From Streptomyces chattanoogensis (lineage in GTDB: Bacteria > Actinomycetota > Actinomycetes > Streptomycetales > Streptomycetaceae), in the NCBI RefSeq assembly GCF_001294335.1, contig NZ_LGKG01000152.1, positions 1 through 64,000 on the forward strand: a DNA stretch of 64,000 bases, given 5' to 3'. Under the pieces are notes generated by a model, which ran no database searches, had not been told where the DNA came from, and saw only the letters and a program-made list of their open reading frames with translations. Numbering within the stretch: the stretch's first letter is position 1; each line of letters opens with the position of its first letter. Shown in pieces: positions 44,132 through 51,360 of this stretch. The position numbers were made by a program, and so were the translations under genes.

Positions 44132-45701
44132 GCGGATCCGCCCGGTGCCGTCCGGGGGGCGCCTCCCCGGGCGGCACCGCTCCGGGCTGCACCAGGAACT
44201 CCTCCAGGATCCCCGGGGCGGCCGCCGCGGCGAGGGCCGGGGCGGTGCCGGCGGCGAGGTCGGGGAGGCGGTAGCCGTCCTCGCCCGCCGAGACCGCCGC
44301 GGTCAGGGTGACAAGCCCGGCCCGCCGGGTGAACGGCGAGGTCGTGAACGTCCAGGCCGCGATCGCGTCGCGCTGGAGGGCGAGGGTGTCGCGGCTGAAG
44401 GTGCCGGAGCGGATGACCAGATGGCGGCCGTGTATCCCGTGGCCGAGACTGCGGTATGCGTCCCGCGCCAGCCACAGCACGACAAGCGTGGTGACCACGG
44501 CGTAGATCCACGCGCAGTGCAGCAGGACGCGCGTGCCCGAGTCCCCGAGAACACCCCGGAGTACGGCACCGAGCACGACGAGGACGACGGTGCCGGGGAG
44601 CACCGCGAAGAGCAGCCCCCGCACCCGCCGCCGGCGCAGGGCCACCCGCGGATGGGGCGTCAACTCCGATGCGGCGAAAGGGGATTGAGGCGTCCGCAGG
44701 ACGCCGCTCGCCACCCGTAGGGCATCCCGTCGGGGTGCCGGCGGCATCAGCGCGCTGCGGCGGCGGTTCTCCTCGCGGTTGCCGAGACCGCCCGCCACCG
44801 CGCGGACCAGCGCGCCGCCACCGGCGCGCAGCAGCAGCGGCTCCCGCAGCAGCACGCCCCGCAGCCGGGCCCGTTCGATGGTGACGGAGCGGGTGGTGAA
44901 CAGTCCCCGGCGCACCCGCAGCGTCTGTGTGTCGGTCCATTCCAGGCAGTACTGCCACCAGTTCTCGACGTAGAGGATGATCGCGCCGACCGAGCCGAGG
45001 GCCAGGACCGCGAGCAGTGCGGCCGGGATCGTCAGCCACAGCATGCTGTCGCCGAATTCGAGGAAGGCCCGCTGGACGAAGCCGATCTTCCAGGGCTCGA
45101 TGCCGATACCGTCCAGTGCCCGGTAGGCGGATCCGGCCGCCACGAACACCCCGCCGACGACCCAGAAGGTCAGCGGCGCGTAGCGCAGCCAGCGCCAGCT
45201 GATGCGGGCGAGCACCGGGTCCTCGGTACCGGCGCCGGCACCGGCGCGGGCGAGCAGCTCGGCGCGCAGTCGGTCGGCCTCGGCGACCCTGAGCGCCTCC
45301 AGCGACAGCTCGCCGCCACGCTCGCCCGAGCCCGCCGTGCCGGCCCGCAGCACGGTGACGCCCAGCACCCGGTGCAGCGGAGTCGCCGTCAGATCCACGG
45401 TGCGGATGCGGTGCAGCGGCACACTGCGCAGCCGCCGGGTCAGCAGTCCGCTGCGCACCTCGAAGCTGTCTGCGGTGACCCGGAAGTCGGTACGGGCCCA
45501 GCGGACCAGACCGGCCAGGGTCACCGCGGCGAAGGAGGCGCCGAGGGCGATCAGGGTGATCCATGCCTCGGTGGTGATCCGGCCCCCGGTGGCCAGCGCG
45601 GTCAGTGCCAGAGAGCCGAGCGGGGCGGCCATCCAGCCGCAGTGCACCAGCAGCGTGCGGGGGTCGAGGCGGCGCCAGGGGAAGGGGTCGGGACCGTTCA
45701 T
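44118..45701 (-). CDS. Membrane PH-domain protein (YdbT-like)
   Basis: The 527-residue protein has about six to eight hydrophobic helices and repeated bacterial PH domains (bPH2): FRVTADSFEVRSGLLTRRLRSVPLHRIRTVDLTATPLHRVLGVTVLRAGTAG, then LEWTDTQTLRVRRGLFTTRSVTIERARLRGVLLREPLLLRAGG, and a third HLVIRSGTFSRDTLALQRDAIAAWTF. This matches the YdbT family, where YdbS and YdbT form an adjacent membrane pair of unknown function, linked in Bacillus to resistance to amylocyclicin. The ATG at 45701 overlaps the TGA of the smaller PH gene as ATGA. The last 14 bases overlap the convergent oxidoreductase. Confidence 0.85.
   Translation of the reverse strand: MNGPDPFPWRRLDPRTLLVHCGWMAAPLGSLALTALATGGRITTEAWITLIALGASFAAVTLAGLVRWARTDFRVTADSFEVRSGLLTRRLRSVPLHRIRTVDLTATPLHRVLGVTVLRAGTAGSGERGGELSLEALRVAEADRLRAELLARAGAGAGTEDPVLARISWRWLRYAPLTFWVVGGVFVAAGSAYRALDGIGIEPWKIGFVQRAFLEFGDSMLWLTIPAALLAVLALGSVGAIILYVENWWQYCLEWTDTQTLRVRRGLFTTRSVTIERARLRGVLLREPLLLRAGGGALVRAVAGGLGNREENRRRSALMPPAPRRDALRVASGVLRTPQSPFAASELTPHPRVALRRRRVRGLLFAVLPGTVVLVVLGAVLRGVLGDSGTRVLLHCAWIYAVVTTLVVLWLARDAYRSLGHGIHGRHLVIRSGTFSRDTLALQRDAIAAWTFTTSPFTRRAGLVTLTAAVSAGEDGYRLPDLAAGTAPALAAAAAPGILEEFLVQPGAVPPGEAPPGRHRADPLRSR
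44144..44178. terminator. Hairpin just after the oxidoreductase stop
   Basis: GGTGCCG-T-CCGGGG pairs with CCCCGG-G-CGGCACC: 13 pairs with a wobble at the centre, loop GGCGCCT. It lies within the 3' end of the convergent PH gene and would end the oxidoreductase transcript. Confidence 0.65.
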
Positions 45702-46216
45702 GCGGCATCCCCCGGTACGGTCTGGGCGACTTCGCCGATCCGCCGCGACAGTTCCTCGGCCCTCGCGTCCGACAGTCCCGCGATCTTGATGTCGCCCGCG
45801 GTGGAGGCGGTGGTGACGGTCACCGTCGCCAGCCCGTACCGCCGCTGTACGGGCCCGCGCACGGTGTCCACGGTCTGCACCCGCGACAGCGGCGCGATCC
45901 GCCGCTTCTGCCAGAACCAGCCGCCCGCCGCATAGACCGCACGCTCGCCCAGCTCCCAGGCGTGCACCGCATACCGCCACCGCGGCATGACCACGAGATA
46001 GCCGAGGGCCGGCAGGACGAGCGCGACCAGCAGCAGCGGCCCGAGCCAGGGCAGCGCGCCAGGGAAGAACAGCACGCTGAGCACCGCCAGGACGAGCGCG
46101 GTGAGCAGCATCGGCCCGCTGACCGTGAGCAGCGCCTGCACGGTCCACCAGCGGCGGGCTCGGGGATCGACGCGATGGCGGGGCGGGCGGAGCAGCGGGG
46201 TGGTGTGGTCGGGCAT
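45698..46216 (-). CDS. Small membrane PH-domain protein (YdbS-like)
   Basis: The 172-residue protein has two hydrophobic helices (LLTVSGPMLLTALVLAVLSVLFF and LPWLGPLLLVALVLPALGYLVVM). One bacterial PH domain follows: YAVHAWELGERAVYAAGGWFWQKRRIAPLSRVQTVDTVRGPVQRRYGLATVTVTTAST, in the standard YdbS order. It is translated before YdbT with an ATGA overlap, so the two form one unit. The gene is divergent from a TetR regulator, and the TACAAG-CGA-CTTGTA dyad between them (46271) is a likely operator. A role in membrane or peptide-antibiotic stress is inferred from relatives. Confidence 0.85.
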   Translation of the reverse strand: MPDHTTPLLRPPRHRVDPRARRWWTVQALLTVSGPMLLTALVLAVLSVLFFPGALPWLGPLLLVALVLPALGYLVVMPRWRYAVHAWELGERAVYAAGGWFWQKRRIAPLSRVQTVDTVRGPVQRRYGLATVTVTTASTAGDIKIAGLSDARAEELSRRIGEVAQTVPGDAA

Positions 46217-46270
46217 GCGGGACCCCCGGTTTCCAAGTCAACTGTATTGAGTGGCGATACGTTATAACGG

Positions 46271-46297
46271 TACAAGCGACTTGTAAAAGCGACTTGT
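46271..46297. promoter_or_regulatory. Palindrome and direct repeat between PH and TetR genes
   Basis: TACAAG-CGA-CTTGTA is a perfect 15-base palindrome (46271-46285). AAGCGACTTGT recurs 13 bases later (46287-46297). It is set in an AT-rich divergent promoter region and is most likely the TetR operator, by position. Confidence 0.6.
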
Positions 46298-46369
46298 CAA
46301 AACGAACAGCGAAGTCAACGGCCGTGGCCGGGCGCCCCTGACGGCGTATGAGAGGAAGGGAGGCCGTCC

Positions 46370-46990
46370 GTGCCCAAGAAGGTGGACCACGAAGCCAGAC
46401 GCCAGGAGATCTCCGAAGCGCTCTGGCGGATCGCCGGTACCCGGGGGCTGGACGGTGCGAGCCTGCGCGATGTCGCCGCCGAGGCCGGCATCTCGCTCGG
46501 TCGGCTGCAGCACTACTTCCGCACCAAGGACGAGATGCTCGCCTTCGCCCTCCAGCACATCAACCGCCTGGCCAACCAGCGGATCCGCGCACGCATCGAG
46601 GCGCTCGAGGGAGAGCCCACACCGCGCCAGGTGCTGCGGGCCTGTCTGTCCGGGATGCTGCCGCTGGACCCGGAGAGCCGCACCGGCACGCTCGTCGGCG
46701 CGGCCTACTTCCACCGCGCCGTCCACGACGAGACCCTGCGCGCCGAGGCCAAGGACGGCATCCCCAAGCTCCGCGCCTTCTTCGCCGACCAGCTGCGCCG
46801 CGCCGAGGAGCGCGGCGAACTCCCGCCCGGCCGGGCCACCGAGGACGAGGCAATGCTGCTGATCAGCCTGGCCGACGGCCTCTCCACCTACGTCCTCCTG
46901 GACGTCCACGGCCCCGAGCAGGCCATGCGCCTGATGGATCTGCAGCTGGCCAACCTCTTCGACCGCAAGGAGACGGACCCTGACCACTGA
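46370..46990 (+). CDS. TetR-family transcriptional regulator
   Basis: The 206-residue protein begins with a TetR helix-turn-helix (RRQEISEALWRIAGTRGLDGASLRDVAAEAGISLGRLQHYFRTKDEMLAFAL). A helical ligand-binding domain follows. GTG 46370 follows GGAAGGGAGG. It is divergent from the PH-domain pair, with a perfect palindrome between, so it likely represses that pair or itself. The next gene, a barstar-like protein, begins immediately after or even inside its last codons, which suggests co-expression. Confidence 0.9.
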   Translation: MPKKVDHEARRQEISEALWRIAGTRGLDGASLRDVAAEAGISLGRLQHYFRTKDEMLAFALQHINRLANQRIRARIEALEGEPTPRQVLRACLSGMLPLDPESRTGTLVGAAYFHRAVHDETLRAEAKDGIPKLRAFFADQLRRAEERGELPPGRATEDEAMLLISLADGLSTYVLLDVHGPEQAMRLMDLQLANLFDRKETDPDH

Positions 46991-47072
46991 CCTCCCGGCC
47001 CACACCTGGCCGGCCGGCATCAAGCAGCCCCGCCCGCCCGCCTTCGCGCTCGTTGCGGACGAGGACGACCAG

Positions 47073-48170
47073 GTGCTGGGCGTGAGCGCCGAGGTCGCCG
47101 GCCTCTTCGCCGATCCGCGCCCCGCCACGTACCAACTGCTCGGCTGCGCGCCCCGGGGACCGCTGCGCACCGCCCTGCGCGCCCTCGCCGCCGGAGCGAC
47201 CGCCGCCCGCCTCGGTGACCTGTGGGTGCGGCCCCGCCCCGGCGACGGCTGCCCACCCGGCTCGGAGCGCCTCGACGCCTGGCCCCTGCGCAACGCCCGC
47301 GTGATCGGCCACCGCCCGGACCGCTACGACCCCGCCCTCGTCGACGTCGTCCTCGAAGCGGTCGAGGACGACTACCTCACCCCGGACGACCCCTATCTGG
47401 CGTCCGGCGTACGCATACACAACGGCCTCACCTGGCTGGGAAGTTCCCGGGACTTCTCCGAAATCGTCCCGGCGGACGCACCCGGCCCCGCCCCCTTCAC
47501 CCTGCTCGGCTGCGCGCCCGGCCCCGCCCTCACCGCGGCCCTCGCGGCGGAAAGCCCCCGCCGGCGACGCCTCGGCAGCGCCTACCTGAACATCCTGGAC
47601 CGGCAGGGCAGGGAGACCGTCAGCTGCTGGGGAGTGCCGGTGGAGGCCGTATCGTCGCGCCCGTCCGCCCTCGGGGCCGGGCTGCTCGACATCGTCCTGG
47701 CCGAGGGCCTGTGGGAGCCGCCCCCACTCGCCGCCCGCCCCCTGTGGCAGCGCTGGTACGACGGCCCGCCCGCCGCCCCCAACCTCTGGGCGGCCTACGA
47801 CACCGAGCGGCGCGAGCTCTGGCTGGAGCGGGTGGCCGCGTATCACCGCCGCCCGGCCCGGGACGCCCCGGCGGGCCGCGAGTACCACCTCGACGGCCGG
47901 TACATCACCGACGAGCCGGGCTTCTACCTGGCCATCGGCGAGGCGGTCAACGGGCCCGGCGGGTACTTCGGCCGCTGCACGGCCGCACTGGCCGACTGCC
48001 TGTGCGGCGGCTTCGGGGCCGCCGTCCCCTTCACGCTCATCTGGCACCACCACGAGGTCGCCCGCCGCCACCTGGGCCGGATCCTGAGCCCGGACGGCGA
48101 ACCGTACGACTTCTGCGCCGAGGCCATCGGGACACTGAACCAGCACGGGTGCCAAGTCCTCCTGCGCTGA
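47073..48170 (+). CDS. Barstar-family protein
   Basis: The 365-residue protein contains a C-terminal barstar-like domain (REYHLDGRYITDEPGFYLAIGEAVNGPGGYFGRCTAALADCLCGGFGAAVPFTLIWHHHEVARRHL, then GTLNQHGCQVLL). The long N-terminal part has two repeats of a domain with YQLLGCAPRGPLRTALRAL and FTLLGCAPGPALTAALAA. Barstar inhibits the ribonuclease barnase, but no ribonuclease gene is in the window. The start is uncertain: the frame stays open and coding-like back to CTG 46980, overlapping the TetR stop, with no ATG or GTG before GTG 47073. The N-terminal residues from there read DLPAHTWPAGIKQ. Confidence 0.75.
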   Translation: MLGVSAEVAGLFADPRPATYQLLGCAPRGPLRTALRALAAGATAARLGDLWVRPRPGDGCPPGSERLDAWPLRNARVIGHRPDRYDPALVDVVLEAVEDDYLTPDDPYLASGVRIHNGLTWLGSSRDFSEIVPADAPGPAPFTLLGCAPGPALTAALAAESPRRRRLGSAYLNILDRQGRETVSCWGVPVEAVSSRPSALGAGLLDIVLAEGLWEPPPLAARPLWQRWYDGPPAAPNLWAAYDTERRELWLERVAAYHRRPARDAPAGREYHLDGRYITDEPGFYLAIGEAVNGPGGYFGRCTAALADCLCGGFGAAVPFTLIWHHHEVARRHLGRILSPDGEPYDFCAEAIGTLNQHGCQVLLR

Positions 48171-48194
48171 CGGCAGTTCGGGCCCGTACTGCTC

Positions 48195-48608
48195 CTACGC
48201 CTCGCGCAACAGGGCGGCGAGATCGGCGTCGACGTCCAGATGCCGTGCCTCGTCGCCCTTCTCGACCACCGCATACGTCCGGGCGAGAAAGAGCCGAAGA
48301 TCCCGCGCCTCGAACTGCACCAGCGCCATCCCGTCGGCCGTGTGGAACTCCACCACGACGCCGTCGATGCCACACGGCCAGACGTGCACATCACCGGCTC
48401 CGGATGCCCGCCGCAGGCCCTCCGCCAGCAGATCGCGCCCGAAGGTCCATGCCACCTCGACACCGTCCAGCGAGGCGGCGGGCGGAAACACCACGTGCAC
48501 CGCGAACGGGTCGGTGTGCCCGTAGCGAAGGGTTGCCGGAATCACGCGCGACTGCGGTGCGGTCGCGATGAGACGGGCCTGAACGGCTTGTTCGATGACG
48601 GTGGGCAT
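48195..48608 (-). CDS. SsgA-like sporulation/cell-division protein (second copy)
   Basis: The 137-residue protein has the SALP blocks MPTVIEQAVQARLIATAPQ, IPATLRYGHTDPFAVHVVFPPAASLDGVEVAWTFGRDLLAEGLRRASGAGDVHVWPCG, and MALVQFEARDLRLFLARTYAVVEKGDE. It matches the copy at 41205 in length, order and many residues. SALPs act in septum placement and spore-wall formation in Streptomyces. It converges with the barstar-like gene 24 bases away and is divergent from the secreted BNR-type gene. The upstream region 48609-48904 shows no other gene. Confidence 0.9.
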   Translation of the reverse strand: MPTVIEQAVQARLIATAPQSRVIPATLRYGHTDPFAVHVVFPPAASLDGVEVAWTFGRDLLAEGLRRASGAGDVHVWPCGIDGVVVEFHTADGMALVQFEARDLRLFLARTYAVVEKGDEARHLDVDADLAALLREA

Positions 48609-48904
48609 CGCCGGCTCCCTTACGTTCGGTCTGGTTTCTTGTCTGTACAACCACTAGGACGCGCAGGTCATCGCCGCCGTGCATCGGATTCCTGCGTGAC
48701 CTGCGTCACCAGGCTTTGAATGCGAGGATATGCCCGCTTTACGCATGTGAAATGCAAGCATTGCCGCGAAGGTCCGAACCTGTGGGCGCGCATCCGCGCA
48801 GTGGTAAACCGCCGTTCTCCGGGCGGAGTTGCGGTCCGGTCCTGGACGGCGCTCTCGTGCTGGGCTAGCTTCCAGCGCGATGAGGCCGGGAGGGCCTGGG
48901 ATCC

Positions 48905-50080
48905 GTGGGCATACGAGCGGGACGGGTGGGGCGAATGCGGCGTGCCGGGCGCTTATGGCGGGGGAAGAGCGGGGGACGGGGCACCTGGGGATGGGCCGTG
49001 AGGGTGGCGACGGCGATGGCCGGTGCAGCGTCACTCGCCGCGCCGACCGCCGCCCCGGCCGCCGCTGCGCCCCCACGGGGGGACGGCGAACCGGCCGCCC
49101 ACTGGCACTGGAACCTCAAGAACGCCACCAGCAGCACCACCACCGCCCGGTTCCGCGGACTGGCGGCCGTCAGCCGTACGACCGCATGGGTCGCGGGCAC
49201 CGGAGGCACCGTGCTGCGCACCCGCGACGGCGGCAGGCACTGGAGCGATGTCTCGCCGCGCGGCGCCGGGGCCCTGGAGTTCCGCGACATCGAGGTGCTC
49301 GACGCCCGCCGCGCCGTCGTCCTCGCGATCGGCGAGGGCGAGGCCTCCCGGGTCCTGCGCACCGACGACGCCGGCGCCACCTGGACCGAGAGCTTCCGCA
49401 ACACCGACCCGCGCGCCTTCTACGACTGCCTCACCTTCTTCGACCGTCACCACGGCCTCGCGCTCGGCGACCCCGTCGACGGCAAGTACCGCATCCTGTC
49501 CACCGCCGACGGCGGCCGCAGCTGGCAGGTGCTGCCGTCGAGCGGAATGCCCCCGGCCCGCAAGGGCGAGGCCGCATTCGCCGCCAGCGGTCAGTGCCTG
49601 GTCTCCGCCGGCCGCCGCGACGCCTGGATCGCCACCGGCGGCGCGGACCGCGCCCGGGTCCTGCACACCACCGACCGCGGCCGCACCTGGACGGCCGCCG
49701 AAACTCCCGTCCCGGCGGGCGATCCGGCCCGCGGCGTCTTCGCCCTCGCCTTCCGCGACCGCACCCACGGCCTCGCGGTCGGCGGCGACTACCGCCCGGA
49801 CCAGACCTCACCGCGGGCCGCCGCGGTCAGTGCCGACGGCGGCACCACCTGGGCCCCGTCCGCCACGCCCCCGGCGGCCTACCGTTCGGGCGCCGCCTGG
49901 CTGCCGTACTCCCGGCACACCGCCCTGGCGGTCGGCCCGTCCGGCAGCGACCTCACCGCCGACGGCGGCCGCACCTGGCACACCTTCGACCGCGGCTCGT
50001 ACGACACCGTCGACTGCGCCCCGGACCTGGCCTGCTGGGCCGCCGGCGAAAAGGGCCGCATCGCGCGTCTGGAGCCGTGA
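48905..50080 (+). CDS. Secreted BNR/YCF48-type beta-propeller protein
   Basis: The 391-residue protein starts with a long signal sequence (VRVATAMAGAASLAAPTAAPAAAA). Repeated beta-propeller blades each end in an Asp-box-like D-G-G-R-x-W: TRDGGRHWSDV, TDDAGATWTES, TADGGRSWQVL, TTDRGRTWTAA, SADGGTTWAPS and TADGGRTWHTF. Six blades are visible. Such proteins bind or cleave sugars, or are oxidoreductase assembly factors like YCF48; catalytic residues of sialidases are not evident. GTG 48905 is chosen; GTG and ATG codons before the signal (to 48935) are alternatives. Its neighbours do not reveal a target. Confidence 0.82.
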   Translation: MGIRAGRVGRMRRAGRLWRGKSGGRGTWGWAVRVATAMAGAASLAAPTAAPAAAAPPRGDGEPAAHWHWNLKNATSSTTTARFRGLAAVSRTTAWVAGTGGTVLRTRDGGRHWSDVSPRGAGALEFRDIEVLDARRAVVLAIGEGEASRVLRTDDAGATWTESFRNTDPRAFYDCLTFFDRHHGLALGDPVDGKYRILSTADGGRSWQVLPSSGMPPARKGEAAFAASGQCLVSAGRRDAWIATGGADRARVLHTTDRGRTWTAAETPVPAGDPARGVFALAFRDRTHGLAVGGDYRPDQTSPRAAAVSADGGTTWAPSATPPAAYRSGAAWLPYSRHTALAVGPSGSDLTADGGRTWHTFDRGSYDTVDCAPDLACWAAGEKGRIARLEP

Positions 50081-50107
50081 CCGGAACCGCCCTCCGTGCC
50101 TCCGCCC

Positions 50108-50152
50108 CGAAACCCGCCCGCCCGAAACCGCCCGCCCGAAACCGCCCGCCCG
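50108..50152. repeat. 14-bp tandem repeat after the BNR gene
   Basis: CCCGCCCGAAACCG-like units occur about three times in the 190-base gap before the next gene. They are GC-rich and unlikely to be coding. Confidence 0.6.
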
Positions 50153-50273
50153 CGACTGCCCGGTCTGCGATCCTGTCGTCCGACCGTCACGCGTCCTGCG
50201 CACCCCCGCGCCGTCTGCGGGGCGCGCCGCGCGTGTCACGCATGACCAAGGGCACGACCAAGGGGAGGCGGCA

Positions 50274-50600
50274 ATGCCGTTCATCGGCGAGGTGTGGCGC
50301 GTGGAGCGGGGGACGGAAGTGGTCGGGGAGATCACGGTGACGGAGGCCAACTTCCCCTGGCTGAACGGGCGGTTCGCCCCCGGCCCCGCCTACCCGGAGC
50401 TGCAGCCGCATTTCGCGCGCGAACTGGAACTCATCGACACCCTCGACGACGACCTGTCGGCCTGGGAAGACGCCTATGGCCGGGCCTCCGACGGCGTACG
50501 GCTGGTGGCTCCGGGAGCCGGCCCGGTGGCCGAATTCCTGCTGCATATCGAGGGCGATGCGGCGTGGTTCCGGTGGAGCGACGAGCCGTTCCCGAAGTAA
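50274..50600 (+). CDS. Hypothetical small protein
   Basis: The 108-residue protein has no name I can give. It shows an early beta-hairpin (MPFIGEVWRVERGTEVVGEITVTEANFPWLNGRFAPGPAY) and a late strand VAEFLLHIEGDAAWFRWSDEPF. AAGGGGAGG lies before ATG 50274, so the start is sure. No signal or membrane segment is seen, so it is probably cytoplasmic. It stands alone between the secreted BNR gene and a convergent MarR gene. Confidence 0.65.
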   Translation: MPFIGEVWRVERGTEVVGEITVTEANFPWLNGRFAPGPAYPELQPHFARELELIDTLDDDLSAWEDAYGRASDGVRLVAPGAGPVAEFLLHIEGDAAWFRWSDEPFPK

Positions 50601-50662
50601 GCGACCGACTCCGCCGCATGGGCGTCGGCCCGGGGCCATGCCCAGGCATCCGGCCCGCGGCC

Positions 50663-51169
50663 TCACTCCATCAGGCTGCCGAGCCGCCCCTCCAGCACCA
50701 CCAGCAACTCACCCAGCGCCGACGAGAGTTCCTCCTGCCGCTCATCGCCGATGCCGGCCAGCAAAGCCGCCTCGTACCGCAGCTGTTCGGGCAGCAGCCG
50801 GTCGATGGTCTCGCGGCCCTCGTCGGTCAGGGAGAGATGGGCGACACGGCGGTCCCGGTCGTCGGGGCGGCGGGCGATCAGGCCGCGTGCCTCCAGCTGG
50901 CGCACGCGTTTGGTGACGGCGGCCCCGGAGGCGAAGGTCTCGCGGGCGATCCGGCCGGGGGTCAGCTCGCGGTCCATCCGGCGCAGCGTGCCGAGGATGT
51001 CGAACTCGGGGCGGGTGAGCCCGGCCCGCCGCAGCGGGGCGTCGGCCGCCTGCTGCAACAGCGCGGCACACCGGTTGAGCCGTCCGATCACCGCCATCGG
51101 GCCGGTGTCCAGCCCGGGGTGCACCTGCTGCCACTGGCGCAGCACCCCCGCGACGATGTCCTCGGCCAC
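50663..51169 (-). CDS. MarR-family transcriptional regulator
   Basis: The 168-residue protein has a winged-helix MarR domain: LTRPEFDILGTLRRMDRELTPGRIARETFASGAAVTKRVRQLEARGLIARRPDDRDRRVAHLSLTDEGRETIDRL. It ends in a dimer helix. GTG 51169 follows GAGAGGAGAG. The usual role is repression of an efflux or stress gene, lifted by a phenolic or other small ligand. The adjacent FUSC exporter ends 191 bases upstream on the same strand. It could therefore be a read-through partner, but the exporter's own divergent TetR is the more likely regulator. Confidence 0.9.
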   Translation of the reverse strand: MAEDIVAGVLRQWQQVHPGLDTGPMAVIGRLNRCAALLQQAADAPLRRAGLTRPEFDILGTLRRMDRELTPGRIARETFASGAAVTKRVRQLEARGLIARRPDDRDRRVAHLSLTDEGRETIDRLLPEQLRYEAALLAGIGDERQEELSSALGELLVVLEGRLGSLME

Positions 51170-51360
51170 CCGCGCTCTCCTCTCGACCTGCCGTACCGCT
51201 TCCCGTACGGCCCTGATGACCCCTGCCACGGCCCGGCCAGGGCCCCGGCTCCGACCGCGGACCCGACAGCGGGCATTCACGGGGCCAATTGTGCCTGCCG
51301 CGGGCTGCCCGACATGCGGTGGCGGTGGCCGCCGGGCGGTGTCGGCCGCCGGGCGGACCG

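Noticed and set aside
48609..48904. Hidden gene upstream of the BNR protein
   Set aside because: Short frames here have no coding pattern and no ribosome binding site; the region looks like promoter and leader for two divergent genes.
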